Origin: Mesobacillus zeae
GTDB taxonomy: Bacteria > Bacillota > Bacilli > Bacillales > Cytobacillaceae
Assembly (NCBI RefSeq): GCF_003570705.1
Contig: NZ_QWVT01000018.1
Coordinates: forward strand, 62,001 to 126,000
Length of the DNA: 64,000 nt
Direction of reading: 5' to 3'
Shown here piece by piece: positions 18,946 through 27,534 of the stretch. The translations under genes were made by a program, and so were the position numbers. The notes under the pieces were generated by a model. It was not told the origin of the DNA, searched no databases, and worked only from the letters and a program-made list of their open reading frames with translations. Each line of letters opens with the position of its first letter. Position 1 is the stretch's first letter.

Positions 18946-19122
18946 ATGAACAATGAAGACAAAAAACGTAAAAAGGATGACCGAGATTTGTTTGACAGAA
19001 CATTTGTCGGCAGTCCTGGTGTCATGATCCGGATCATTTTATAAGTGATTTTATTCTTTGTGATAATCAGTAATTTTAACAATCAGCAGCCCGCTCTCCG
19101 TTGTGAGTGCGGCTGTTTTTAG
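18946..19122 (+). pseudogene. small membrane protein interrupted by an in-frame stop
   Basis: ATG 18946 with AAGGAAGGG upstream opens MNNEDKKRKKDDRDLFDRTF and continues to GSPGVMIRIIL before TAA at 19042-19044. The same frame then continues VILFFVIISNFNNQQPALR to TAG at 19120-19122. The stop therefore falls in the middle of what looks like one transmembrane helix (MIRIIL-VILFFVIISNF). Either a nonsense mutation inactivated a roughly 58-residue membrane protein or the base is a sequence error. I do not recognise the family. Confidence 0.5.
19087..19120 (+). terminator. hairpin with T tract after the small membrane ORF
   Basis: AGCC/GC/CTC pairs with GAG/GC/GGCT across one bulged C and one T-T mismatch, with loop CGTTGT and GTTTTT after it. 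It fits a terminator for the small gene just before it. Confidence 0.6.
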
Positions 19123-19209
19123 GTTTGCAGCGTTTTGGGGAATTCCTATAGCTACTGGGATTATATCACCGCTGATCGGGAATCTATCGCTTCTAATCAA
19201 TACAGTTAG

Positions 19210-19590
19210 TTCGAAACATCCAAGGATGAATTTTTCGAACAAGGCCATTGGTACCGGCACATCCGCAGGATGCGAAACACATACCGGAATAAACATCTTG
19301 CATTAATCGAACTGATTACAGACTATTTTGGCGATGCGGTTGAGATCACCGGGCACAGCGCGGGGCTGCATATTCAAACGACGGTAAAAACATCAAGTAC
19401 CGCAAAGGAACTGCTTCAACTGGCGGAAGGAAAAGGCGTCCGTGTGTATGACTTCCGGCAAATGTGGATGAGCCGGGAGGGGACCGGCTATCCCAATATA
19501 TATTTAGGATTTGGGGGAATCAGTGAGGGTGACATGGAAGCGGGAATCCTGTTATTGAAAGAAGCCTGGGAGGATGTCCTAAAAAAATAA
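19210..19590 (+). pseudogene. C-terminal relic of a MocR/GabR-type regulator
   Basis: The open frame reads FFEQGHWYRHIRRMRNTYR near its start and YFGDAVEITGHSAGLHIQ, GVRVYDF and NIYLGFGGISEGDMEAGI later. This is the end of the aminotransferase-like domain of MocR (PdxR/GabR) regulators. Only about 125 of the usual 460 residues remain; the GntR-type HTH and the PLP-lysine region are missing, and a TAG at 19207-19209 precedes the segment. Internal ATG codons lack ribosome sites. It is a 5'-deleted pseudogene. Confidence 0.8.
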
Positions 19591-19591
19591 T

Positions 19592-19680
19592 TCAAACATT
19601 TATTGAAAATGTTTGACAATAGACAAACCAAAACGTAATATGTTTATATAAGGACAAACGTTTAAAGATTTTGTTTGCAT
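19592..19680. promoter_or_regulatory. cluster of CAAAC/GTTTG repeats around the promoter
   Basis: TCAAACATTT (19592-19601) and AAATGTTTGA (19607-19616) form a perfect 10-bp inverted repeat that ends inside the -35 box. Further CAAAC or GTTTG pentamers lie in the spacer and downstream, in about five copies over 90 bp. The layout fits an operator array, possibly for the DUF2087 regulator encoded just downstream; it could instead act as a terminator for the relic upstream, but no T tract follows. Confidence 0.5.
19613..19641 (+). promoter_or_regulatory. SigA promoter of the DUF2087-MATE operon
   Basis: TTGACA (19613-19618), a 17-bp spacer and TAATAT (19636-19641) form a near-consensus promoter 61 bp before the DUF2087 gene. 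Confidence 0.85.
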
Positions 19681-19701
19681 TAAATTGAAGGTGGTATAGC
19701 T

Positions 19702-20448
19702 ATGGAGATTTCGGAATCATTTTGGAACGCGTCGGTTGAAGAACTTAAACGGGGATATGTTGAAGATAGCCATTCGTATATTTGCCTCCTGTGCGGCGAG
19801 AAATTTGAAAAAGGGATTGTTTATCCTCATGACAAGGTGTTATTCGAAGCGGAGCGGTATACACGTATCCATATTGAGAGCACACACGAATCTGTATTTC
19901 ACTATATGATCGGGCTGGATAAGAAACTGACCGGCCTCACAGACCATCAAAATCAGCTTCTTCGACTTTTTTATCAGGGTAAAAGTGACAAAGAGGTCCA
20001 AAAAGAGATGGGCATTGGCAGCGCCAATACAATACGGCACCATCGTTTTGCATTAAAAGAGAAGGAACGGCAGGCAAAGATCTTTTTGGCGATGATGGAA
20101 TTGCTGAAAGAAAAAGACCAGTATGCGCCAGCTTTTATCACTCCGCATAAAACAGCCAGGATGGTCGATGAACGATATGATATTACGCAGGAAGAACAAG
20201 AAGGAATCGTTAAGAAATTCCTTCCGGAGGGACGCTTGAAGAAATTTCCGCCGAAGGAAAAACAGAGGCTTGCTGTCTTGATGGAAATTGCAACGCATAT
20301 TGAAAAAGAGCGTATGTATAGCGAAAAAGAATTGAACGCCATACTGGAAGGTTTTTACGAGGATTATGTCATTATCAGAAGATATTTAATCGAGTACGGA
20401 TTTCTAGATAGAGAAGCGGATGGAAGCAAGTATTGGCTGAAAAAATAA
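19702..20448 (+). CDS. DUF2087 putative transcriptional regulator
   Basis: 248 residues. N-terminal CLLCGEKF...HIESTH could bind zinc (C2H2 spacing, residues about 27-60). Residues about 75-115 (LTDHQNQLLRLFYQGKSD, then GIGSANTIRHHRFALKEK) look like a LuxR-type helix-turn-helix. The C-terminal 80 residues (FLPEGRLKKFPPKEKQRL ... LIEYGFLDREADGSKYW) are a DUF2087 domain. AAGGTGG precedes ATG 19702. It probably controls itself and the MATE pump 70 bp downstream; the ligand is unknown. Confidence 0.85.
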   Translation: MEISESFWNASVEELKRGYVEDSHSYICLLCGEKFEKGIVYPHDKVLFEAERYTRIHIESTHESVFHYMIGLDKKLTGLTDHQNQLLRLFYQGKSDKEVQKEMGIGSANTIRHHRFALKEKERQAKIFLAMMELLKEKDQYAPAFITPHKTARMVDERYDITQEEQEGIVKKFLPEGRLKKFPPKEKQRLAVLMEIATHIEKERMYSEKELNAILEGFYEDYVIIRRYLIEYGFLDREADGSKYWLKK

Positions 20449-20518
20449 CAAAGTGAAATTTTATCGTATTCATTCCGAACCTTTGAAGATTACAATTCCG
20501 ACAAAGGAGTTTTCAAAA

Positions 20519-21886
20519 ATGAATAAAGAAAGTCATGCAAAAATGGCAAAGCCGATGGTCGCTTTTCTGATTCCAGTGATTCTTGCCAGTGTCCTGCAGT
20601 CATTGGGCCAGGTGTTTGGAATTATATACGTTGGGCAAGCGTTAGGTGTAGAGTCTTTAGCGGCAATTTCGGCATTTTTTCCGCTTTTCTTCTTCCTTAT
20701 ATCTTTTGCGATCGGTATAGGATCTGGAAGTTCAATTCTGGTAGGCCAAACATACGGCGGCGGAAATATCTCCAAAATGAAAGAGGTTGTAGGAGTCACG
20801 CTGGCTTTTACACTGACCATATCGATTGGGGTATCAGTGTTTGGAACACTCTTTACTGAAAATATCCTTAAATGGATGGGGACACCAGATGATATTTTAT
20901 TAATAAGTGCCGGTTATGCGCGCATCCTTTTCATCACACTTCCGATTACGTTCTTATATATGGTATACACGACATTTATGAGAGGGGTTGGCGACTCCAA
21001 GACTCCGTTTTACTTCCTGTTGGTTAGCGTTGTGACAAATATTATCTTGCTGCCAATATCCATTTCAGGCTGGTTTGGGTTCCCTAAGCAGGGCTTGAAC
21101 GGTGCGGCATACGCCGCAGTATTATCCAGTTTTATCGCATTTTTGTTTCTTATGGGGTACTTATACAAAAGGGGTCATATATTAAAGTTAGACTCTATCA
21201 TACTAAAAAACTTCCGCTTAAAAGGCCCTATACTAAAAAGCTTGCTAAAATTAGCAATCCCTACAAGTATTAGCATGGTTGCTATTTCCATGTCGGAAAT
21301 AGCAGTCATTACTTTCGTCAATGATTATGGATTTCATGCAACTGCAGCATACGGGATTGTGAATCAGCTTGCGAGCTATGTTCAAATCCCGGCGATGAGC
21401 ATTTCGATAGCCATGTCCGTGTTTGTTGCGCAAGCGGTGGGGTCCGGAAAGTTCCTACAGATTAATGAAGTATCCAGGGTGGGTATTAAGCTGAATTATC
21501 TGCTGGGAGGAATCCTGATTCTTATTGTCTATTTGTTGGCAGATCCCATTTTGAATATCTTTCTGGATCACGGTGAGACAATCAAGATAGCAAAGGGCCT
21601 TATTTTTATCTCGTTTTGGGGCTATGCCATTTTAGGCCATACGATGTCGCTCTCGGCAAAAATGAGAGCAACAGGAACGGTTTTATGGCCGACTATTTTT
21701 ACGATAGCAAGTATTTGGCTGATTCAAGTACCGGCTGCATACTTACTATCGAGCTATACCTCACTTGGAATAAATGGTGTCTGGCTGGCCTATCCCATTG
21801 CCTTCCTGACGAATTTCTTTGTTCAATCCATGTACCACTATTTTTATTGGAAAAAGAAATCGCTAAAAGCATTATTGAATGAGTGA
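20519..21886 (+). CDS. MATE family efflux transporter
   Basis: About 455 residues with 12 predicted transmembrane segments in two homologous halves (ILASVLQSLGQVFGIIYVGQ in the first; the second begins with ILKSLLKLAIPTSISMV). MATE proteins export cationic drugs or metabolites in exchange for Na+ or H+. ATG 20519 is favoured by AAAGGAG 10 bp upstream; a GTG at 20453 would add 22 atypical residues. Co-transcription with the DUF2087 regulator is likely. Confidence 0.9.
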   Translation: MNKESHAKMAKPMVAFLIPVILASVLQSLGQVFGIIYVGQALGVESLAAISAFFPLFFFLISFAIGIGSGSSILVGQTYGGGNISKMKEVVGVTLAFTLTISIGVSVFGTLFTENILKWMGTPDDILLISAGYARILFITLPITFLYMVYTTFMRGVGDSKTPFYFLLVSVVTNIILLPISISGWFGFPKQGLNGAAYAAVLSSFIAFLFLMGYLYKRGHILKLDSIILKNFRLKGPILKSLLKLAIPTSISMVAISMSEIAVITFVNDYGFHATAAYGIVNQLASYVQIPAMSISIAMSVFVAQAVGSGKFLQINEVSRVGIKLNYLLGGILILIVYLLADPILNIFLDHGETIKIAKGLIFISFWGYAILGHTMSLSAKMRATGTVLWPTIFTIASIWLIQVPAAYLLSSYTSLGINGVWLAYPIAFLTNFFVQSMYHYFYWKKKSLKALLNE

Positions 21887-21939
21887 TTCGATGAAACTGT
21901 AGGGGAGAATGTTCATTAATCTGTTGATGGAAGTGTAAG

Positions 21940-22221
21940 TCATTCCAGATTATACGGGGGGTTATGGATGGAGAAAAAGATCGAGATTGATTCATCCTCA
22001 CTAAAGGTGATGGGAGGAAGATTTCTTTCATTCAAAACTTGATAGCCGTCGTGCGGGCAGACCTCTGAATACAATGGTACGCCCATTTCGCATAATTCCT
22101 GCAAATCTCTCAATACTGTTCTTTTTGAAACCCCGGACTCCTTGGCCAGCTCTCCGACTGTAAAGCGTTTCTTCCGATTCAGCATCAGCATCATTTCATT
22201 CAATCTTTTAGCCTTTGACAT
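21940..22221 (-). pseudogene. truncated YafY/YobV-type HTH regulator
   Basis: MSKAKRLNEMMLMLNRKKRF with a DeoR-type HTH (FTVGELAKESGVSKRTVLRDL) and LPPITFSEDESISIFF are the first roughly 90 residues of a YafY-family regulator, normally about 310 residues with a WYL domain. The frame stops after NPPYNLE, and the MATE gene's end lies just beyond, so the sensor domain is gone. AGGGAGGT lies upstream of ATG 22221, so a short DNA-binding peptide may still be made. Confidence 0.7.
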
Positions 22222-22373
22222 TGTTACCTCCCTAAATATACATTAGTTGTCACCATTGAAATATACAGCGGCCATGATGTCCACTGTTATGATCCGGAAG
22301 GTTTCTGCAGGGTCATGAGAGAATTTCTTGATAAATAGGAAACTATATCCGCTAGAGCCTGGTGCTTGAATAG

Positions 22374-22532
22374 AGCTGCAAGAAGCCCGGCTACATTTAT
22401 CCATATTGGACTCTGTGCAGAGTGGAAGCGGAGGAAGTGGAGTTTTGGCAAGGCGATGAAGAGCGCAAGCATACCAGAGTACGATACTTGCTCACGGAAA
22501 CCGGGTGGATGAAGGAGCAGTTGTGGTCATAA
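22374..22532 (+). pseudogene. C-terminal relic of a pyridoxamine 5'-phosphate oxidase-like protein
   Basis: The frame reads CKKPGYIYPYWTLCRVEAEE, then VEFWQGDEERKHTRVRYLLT and ETGWMKEQLWS before TAA 22530-22532. YRV-x-x-x-x-VEFWQG and the final RVRY...W-x-x-x-x-LWP pattern match the dimer/PLP-binding end of PNPOx (PdxH-like) enzymes. No start or N-terminal domain remains, and an upstream TAG closes the frame. In the gap 22222-22711 this relic, a terminator and the nik promoter are all I can identify. Confidence 0.65.
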
Positions 22533-22620
22533 AGTAAGCCCGTTCACCGTTTTGTTAAAACTATAACAGGGAATCACCTTGTTGGTCCTGATTTCCAGGT
22601 CTAAAATGGAAATGACGTCT

Positions 22621-22647
22621 ATCACCCTGAGATAGGGTGATTCTTTT
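22621..22647 (+). terminator. hairpin upstream of the nik operon
   Basis: ATCACCCT (22621-22628) and AGGGTGAT (22634-22641) form a perfect 8-bp stem with loop GAGAT, followed by TCTTTT. It most likely ended the PNPOx-like gene now in ruins. Confidence 0.6.
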
Positions 22648-22683
22648 GACTTTGCGTGTTACGAATCTATAAAAATGTGTTAC
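22646..22683 (+). promoter_or_regulatory. nik promoter with GTGTTAC direct repeat, candidate NikR operator
   Basis: TTGACT (22646-22651), 16 bp, TATAAA (22668-22673) is a good promoter. GTGTTAC occurs at 22656-22662 in the spacer and again at 22677-22683 near the transcription start, exactly 21 bp apart (two helical turns). The placement is ideal for repression by the NikR encoded immediately downstream. Known NikR sites are usually inverted repeats, so the direct orientation is unusual. Confidence 0.65.
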
Positions 22684-22711
22684 CAGAACATACATAAAGG
22701 TGGAGTGATAT

Positions 22712-23131
22712 ATGGAAGATTCATCGTTGAAACGTTTTGGAGTATCGATGGATGGTGCATTGCTGCGGAAGTTTGATGGATTGGTCGGGCTTAGAGGCTA
22801 TGAAAATCGTTCTGAAGCAGTCCGCGATCTTGTCCGCGATGCGCTGATCCAGCAGTCATGGGAAGAGAGTGAGCAGCTAGTTGCCGGAAGCATCCTCTTG
22901 TTTTACAACCATCACCAGCGAAACTTGCTTGAGGAAATGACCAATATTCAGCACGGATATCACGACTTTATCCTTGCCACCACTCATTTTCATCTCGACC
23001 ATCACAGCTGCCTTGAAATCATCGTGGTCAAAGGGAAAGCGAAGGATATCCAGGAATTGAGCAACAAGCTGACAAGTCTGAAGGGTGTGGAGTACGGGAA
23101 GTTTACGGTCGCGCCTGTTGAAAAAGTGTAA
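22712..23131 (+). CDS. nikR: nickel-responsive regulator NikR
   Basis: 139 residues: ribbon-helix-helix DNA-binding domain (residues 1-50, LKRFGVSMD... RSEAVRDLVRDAL) plus C-terminal ACT-like nickel domain. His81 (QHGYH), His92 and His94 (THFHL) and Cys100 (HHSC) correspond, at a constant offset of five, to the E. coli nickel ligands His76, His87, His89 and Cys95. With nickel bound it should repress the following transporter genes and itself. AAGGTGGAG precedes ATG 22712. Confidence 0.93.
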   Translation: MEDSSLKRFGVSMDGALLRKFDGLVGLRGYENRSEAVRDLVRDALIQQSWEESEQLVAGSILLFYNHHQRNLLEEMTNIQHGYHDFILATTHFHLDHHSCLEIIVVKGKAKDIQELSNKLTSLKGVEYGKFTVAPVEKV

Positions 23132-23153
23132 CTAATAGACGAGGAGTTTTACG

Positions 23154-24761
23154 ATGAATAAAAAATACGCGGGATTTGCCGCAATGATCATGCTTCTTTT
23201 TGCATTTGTGCTCACAGGCTGCGGAAATGATCGATCGGCTTCATCCGAAGAATCCAAGCATAAAATTGACGAGCTTGTCCTGTCAATTGAAGGGGAGCCT
23301 GAAGCAGGCTTTGACCCTGCAACGGGCTGGGGCCGCTACGGTTCGCCACTGTTTCAAAGCACTTTATTAAAAAGGGATAACGACCTTAACATCATCAATG
23401 ATCTTGCAACAAACTACCATGTGAACGATGACGGAAAAGTGTGGAGTGTCGATTTGCGGGATGATGCCAAATTTTCAGATGGCAAGCCCGTGACCGCAGA
23501 AGATGTGGAATTCACCTTCGAAACAGCCTTGAAAAAAGGCTCGGTTGTCGATCTGAATGTATTGGAAAATGTTGAAGCAGTTGATCCTTACAATGTGGAA
23601 TTTACCCTCAAAAAAGCTCAATCCACATTTATAAACTCATTGATTGTCACAGGAATCATCCCTAAACATGCATACGGGAAAGATTACAGCAAAAAGCCAA
23701 TAGGATCGGGTCCTTACCAGCTCGTCCAGTGGGACAAGGGGCAACAGCTGATTGTAAAAGCAAATCCCGAGTATTATGGACAGAAGCCCTATTTTAAAAA
23801 GCTGACATTCCTGTTCTTAAGCGAGGATGCGACCTTCGCGGCTGCAAAAGCTAAGGAAGTCGATGTTGCGGCCATTCCCGCTTCATTCAGCAAGCAGGCT
23901 GTGCCTGGCATGAAGCTTGCAGTGGTGAAGTCGGTCGACAACCGCGGCATCATGTTTCCATGTATCGAATCTGGAAGCAAGACGAAGTCGGGTTTGCCGG
24001 CAGGCAACGATGTAACCGCCGACCCGGCCATCCGCCATGCAATCAATACGGCGGTTGACAGACAAGCGCTGATTGACGGTGTACTCGAAGGACATGGTAC
24101 GAAAGCGTATACTTCCGCTGACGGACTTCCATGGTGGAATCCGGAGACTGTTTTTCATGATGGAGATGCTGCAGGAGCAAAGGAAAAATTGAAGGAAGCA
24201 GGCTGGAAGGATACTGATGGTGATGGGGTTCTTGAAAAAGGAAAGGTGAAAGCACAGTTCACCCTCTACTATCCTGCTGGCGATGATATTAGGCAATCCA
24301 TCGCAATCGCGGTTGCCGACATGATCAAACCGCTTGGCATCGTGATGGACATCGAGGGCGGAAGCTGGGATGCAATCGAAAAGGAGATGTATTCCAATGC
24401 CGTCCTGCTGGGGTGGGGAAGCCATGACCCGCATGAAATGTACAATCTATACAGCAGTAAATATGCCGGAATCGACTATAATAACACAGGCTTTTATAAA
24501 AATGAAACCGTGGATGAGTACCTTGAAAAAGCGCTATCCACAACAGATATGAATGAATCGATGGAGTATTGGAAAAAAGCGCAATGGGACGGAAACACAG
24601 GTCTTAGCGGCAAAGGCGATGCCCCGTGGGCATGGCTGGTGAATATTGACCATTTATATCTTGTAAAAGACCGACTGGACATTGGGAAGCAAAGAATTCA
24701 GCCACATACTCACGGCTGGCCTTTGACCTACAATATTGAAGAGTGGAAATGGGCTGAGTAA
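23154..24761 (+). CDS. nikA: nickel ABC transporter substrate-binding lipoprotein
   Basis: 535 residues. Signal peptide with lipobox LTGC (Cys at about residue 23), then a family 5 solute-binding protein (DLRDDAKFSDGKPVTAEDVEFT is the signature area; the IDRLDIGKQRIQPHTHGWPL end is NikA-like). It delivers Ni(II), probably as a chelate, to the NikBC channel from the outer face of the membrane. It starts 22 bp after nikR, preceded by GAGGAG, consistent with one operon. Confidence 0.9.
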   Translation: MNKKYAGFAAMIMLLFAFVLTGCGNDRSASSEESKHKIDELVLSIEGEPEAGFDPATGWGRYGSPLFQSTLLKRDNDLNIINDLATNYHVNDDGKVWSVDLRDDAKFSDGKPVTAEDVEFTFETALKKGSVVDLNVLENVEAVDPYNVEFTLKKAQSTFINSLIVTGIIPKHAYGKDYSKKPIGSGPYQLVQWDKGQQLIVKANPEYYGQKPYFKKLTFLFLSEDATFAAAKAKEVDVAAIPASFSKQAVPGMKLAVVKSVDNRGIMFPCIESGSKTKSGLPAGNDVTADPAIRHAINTAVDRQALIDGVLEGHGTKAYTSADGLPWWNPETVFHDGDAAGAKEKLKEAGWKDTDGDGVLEKGKVKAQFTLYYPAGDDIRQSIAIAVADMIKPLGIVMDIEGGSWDAIEKEMYSNAVLLGWGSHDPHEMYNLYSSKYAGIDYNNTGFYKNETVDEYLEKALSTTDMNESMEYWKKAQWDGNTGLSGKGDAPWAWLVNIDHLYLVKDRLDIGKQRIQPHTHGWPLTYNIEEWKWAE

Positions 24762-24763
24762 TT

Positions 24764-25756
24764 GTGGAGAAAAGCAGAAAACTGGCAATCTTTCTTTTGC
24801 TGAAGGTATTAAGGATGGCAACGCTGCTGGCGGCTATTTGTTTCATTTCGTTTTTGCTCGTCAAGAACTCGCCCATCGACCCGGTGCAGGCATACATTGG
24901 TGCCGATATGGTCAATGTCGGTCCGGAGCAGCGGGAGCAGATTGCCGAGTATTGGGGTCTGGATGAGCCAATCATGCTGCAGTTTTCACATTGGGCCGGC
25001 GCATTGCTGTCAGGGGACATGGGCACGTCGATGGTTTATCGCGAGCCTGTTGCCGACATCATCAGTGTCCGGTTCCGGCATTCCATCGCGCTCATGCTTG
25101 CAGCATGGATATTGTCAGGGATCATCGGGTTTGCACTCGGCGCTGTCGCAGCGATGAAAAAAGGGACGCTAGCGGACCGGATCATCCAATGGTACTGCTA
25201 CACGCTGGCATCCACCCCGACTTTTTGGATGGGACTCCTTGTCCTGATGGTGTTCTCCGTCTGGCTCGGCTGGTTCCCTATTGGGCTCGGCGTTCCGGCA
25301 GGTGTCCTTACTGAAGATATTACATTCAGCGAGAGGATTCAGCATCTGATTCTTCCCGCTGTGACGCTCAGCATCGTCGGTGTCGGGAATGTGGCGCTGC
25401 ATACCCGCCAGAAGCTGATCGATGTTCTTGGCAGTGAATATGTTCTGTTCGCGAGAGCAAGGGGAGAACAGGGTTTTGTTCTGTTTTGGAGACATGGCTT
25501 GCGAAACATTATGGTTCCGGCCCTCATGCTGCAATTCGCTTCTTTCAGCGAACTCTTTGGCGGGGCTGTTCTTGCCGAACAGGTTTTTTCGTACCCAGGG
25601 CTCGGGCAGGCGACGGTAGAGGCGGGCATAAAAGGGGACGTGCCACTGCTGTTGGGCTTGGTCCTTTTTAGTGCCGTGTTTGTTTTTGCCGGGAATCTTA
25701 TAGGGGATATCCTGCATCGCCTGATCGATCCGCGCTTGAGGGAGGAACGGCTCTAA
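24764..25756 (+). CDS. nikB: nickel ABC transporter permease NikB
   Basis: 330 residues, DppB/OppB fold with six transmembrane helices. The cytoplasmic coupling region is LGSEYVLFARARGEQGF and the protein ends LIGDILHRLIDPRLREERL, both standard. The GTG start lies 2 bp after the nikA stop, implying coupling. Pairs with NikC. Confidence 0.9.
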   Translation: MEKSRKLAIFLLLKVLRMATLLAAICFISFLLVKNSPIDPVQAYIGADMVNVGPEQREQIAEYWGLDEPIMLQFSHWAGALLSGDMGTSMVYREPVADIISVRFRHSIALMLAAWILSGIIGFALGAVAAMKKGTLADRIIQWYCYTLASTPTFWMGLLVLMVFSVWLGWFPIGLGVPAGVLTEDITFSERIQHLILPAVTLSIVGVGNVALHTRQKLIDVLGSEYVLFARARGEQGFVLFWRHGLRNIMVPALMLQFASFSELFGGAVLAEQVFSYPGLGQATVEAGIKGDVPLLLGLVLFSAVFVFAGNLIGDILHRLIDPRLREERL

Positions 25757-26586
25757 TGAGTTCCTTGAAGAATAAAAGACAGCGTGCAATATTGATTACA
25801 GTTTTGGCTGTTGTGCTGCTTGCAGGTGTTGTCTTACTTGGCTTTATCTTGGATGAAGAAAAAATTGCGACACATCTTGATAACCGGAATTCACCTCCTT
25901 CCCTTGAGCATCTTTTTGGTACGGACTGGCTCGGCAGGGATATGTTCACCAGGACGATGATGGGGCTTTCGCTCAGCATGGGGGTCGGTCTTGCGGGGGC
26001 ATTAGGAAGCACCATGATTGCGGCTTTCCTTGGAATGATTGCTGCGACGATGGGGAGAGCCGCTGACGCCATCGTTTCCTGGCTGATTGATCTTTTTCTC
26101 AGTGTCCCGCACCTTGTCACGCTTATCCTGATTTCTTTTTCATTAGGCGGAGGGGCGAAAGGGATCATCGTGGGGATCGCACTCACGCATTGGCCGAGCC
26201 TGTCCCGCGTCATCCGAGCGGAAATGATGCAAATCCGCTCGGCGGAGTATGTCCAAGTGTCCAGGAGAATGGGCAGGCCTGGCTGGTGGATAGCAGCGAA
26301 GCATATTTTCCCCCACATTCTTCCGCAGCTGCTTGTCGGCTTTTTGCTCATGTTTCCGCATGCGATTCTGCATGAAGCGGCGGTTACGTTTTTGGGCATG
26401 GGGCTGTCGCCTCATCAGCCGGCAATTGGGATCATTCTATCAGAGTCGATGAAATATTTGTCCTCAGGCTTATGGTGGCTGGCCTTTTTTCCAGGGCTTA
26501 GCCTGCTTTTCGCGGTGCGTTTGTTCGATGTCATTGGCGGGAACCTTCGGCTGTTCACCGATCCTTCGAAGACTCATGAAGAGTAG
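25756..26586 (+). CDS. nikC: nickel ABC transporter permease NikC
   Basis: 276 residues, DppC/OppC type: an N-terminal helix (ILITVLAVVLLAGVVLLGF), then HLFGTDWLGRDMFTRTMMG, the usual signature just before the transporter domain, and the coupling loop IRSAEYVQVSRRMG. Its ATG shares one base with the nikB stop (TAATG at 25754-25758), so translation is coupled. Confidence 0.9.
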   Translation: MSSLKNKRQRAILITVLAVVLLAGVVLLGFILDEEKIATHLDNRNSPPSLEHLFGTDWLGRDMFTRTMMGLSLSMGVGLAGALGSTMIAAFLGMIAATMGRAADAIVSWLIDLFLSVPHLVTLILISFSLGGGAKGIIVGIALTHWPSLSRVIRAEMMQIRSAEYVQVSRRMGRPGWWIAAKHIFPHILPQLLVGFLLMFPHAILHEAAVTFLGMGLSPHQPAIGIILSESMKYLSSGLWWLAFFPGLSLLFAVRLFDVIGGNLRLFTDPSKTHEE

Positions 26587-26610
26587 CTTTATTAAAGTAA
26601 GGAGATATTT

Positions 26611-27534
26611 ATGGCGATCCTTGAAGTTGAAAATCTATCTGTTTCTTTTAAACGATATACAAGAGGATTCAAGCAGGTTAAGAGCAATGTGATTTCCAGC
26701 CTGAGTGTCGAGGTGGAAGAAGGGGAGATCATGGCGATTGTAGGGGCGAGCGGATCGGGAAAGAGCTTGCTCGCCCAGGCCATCCTCGGTATTCTTCCCC
26801 GGAACGCAATCGTCAGCGGGGGCATTAAATATGGCGGGGAAGTTCTGACTCCCCCCCGTCAAAGAGCTTTGTGCGGCAGGGAGATCGCGCTGGTCCCGCA
26901 ATCGGTCAATTCGCTTGATCCGCTGATGCGGGTTGGAGAACAGGTGCGCACTTCCGTGAAAAGCGGGAATGCCGCCGCCGCTCAAAAAGAGGTATTCGAG
27001 CGTTATCATTTGGACGCAAATGTTGAAAAAATGTACCCATTCCAACTTTCCGGAGGGATGGCGAGGAGGGTGCTGATTTCCACTGCGATGGTGAGCGGGG
27101 CACGGGTGATTATTGCCGATGAACCGACACCAGGGCTTGATGAACGGAGTGTGGCGGAAGCGCTCAAACATTTGCGGGAATTTGCCGACAGCAGGTGTGC
27201 CGTGCTGCTCATTACGCATGATATTGAATCGGCCCTTAAGATAGCCGACAGGATCGCTGTATTTTACGCAGGCACAACGGTGGAAATTTCGCCTGTTGAA
27301 AATTTCAGGGGGAATGGGGAAGAGCTATGGCACCCGTTCAGCAAGGCGCTATGGCGGGCACTCCCGCAAAACGGTTTTGTACCGATTCCAGGTTCGCAGC
27401 CCCATCCGGACGATTTGCCTTCAGGCTGCTTATTTGCCCCGCGCTGCGGGATGGCTTCGGCGGAATGCGGTGAAGCGCTGCCGGATATGCGAAAATTGCG
27501 GAATGGGAGTGTGAGGTGCATCCATGCAACTTGA
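26611..27534 (+). CDS. nikD: nickel ABC transporter ATP-binding protein NikD
   Basis: 307 residues. Walker A GASGSGKSLL (about 48-57), signature LSGGMARR, Walker B VIIADEPTPGLD and a switch His in LLITHDIES. The C-terminal oligopeptide-transporter extension contains FAPRCGMASAECGEALP and a final Cys, the cysteine cluster typical of OppD/DppD-type subunits. Powers nickel uptake together with NikE. AAGGAG precedes ATG 26611. Confidence 0.9.
   Translation: MAILEVENLSVSFKRYTRGFKQVKSNVISSLSVEVEEGEIMAIVGASGSGKSLLAQAILGILPRNAIVSGGIKYGGEVLTPPRQRALCGREIALVPQSVNSLDPLMRVGEQVRTSVKSGNAAAAQKEVFERYHLDANVEKMYPFQLSGGMARRVLISTAMVSGARVIIADEPTPGLDERSVAEALKHLREFADSRCAVLLITHDIESALKIADRIAVFYAGTTVEISPVENFRGNGEELWHPFSKALWRALPQNGFVPIPGSQPHPDDLPSGCLFAPRCGMASAECGEALPDMRKLRNGSVRCIHAT

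Noticed and set aside
22287-22472. Minus-strand 61-codon frame upstream of nikR
   Set aside because: The plus strand there holds the PNPOx-like relic; the minus frame has no ribosome site.
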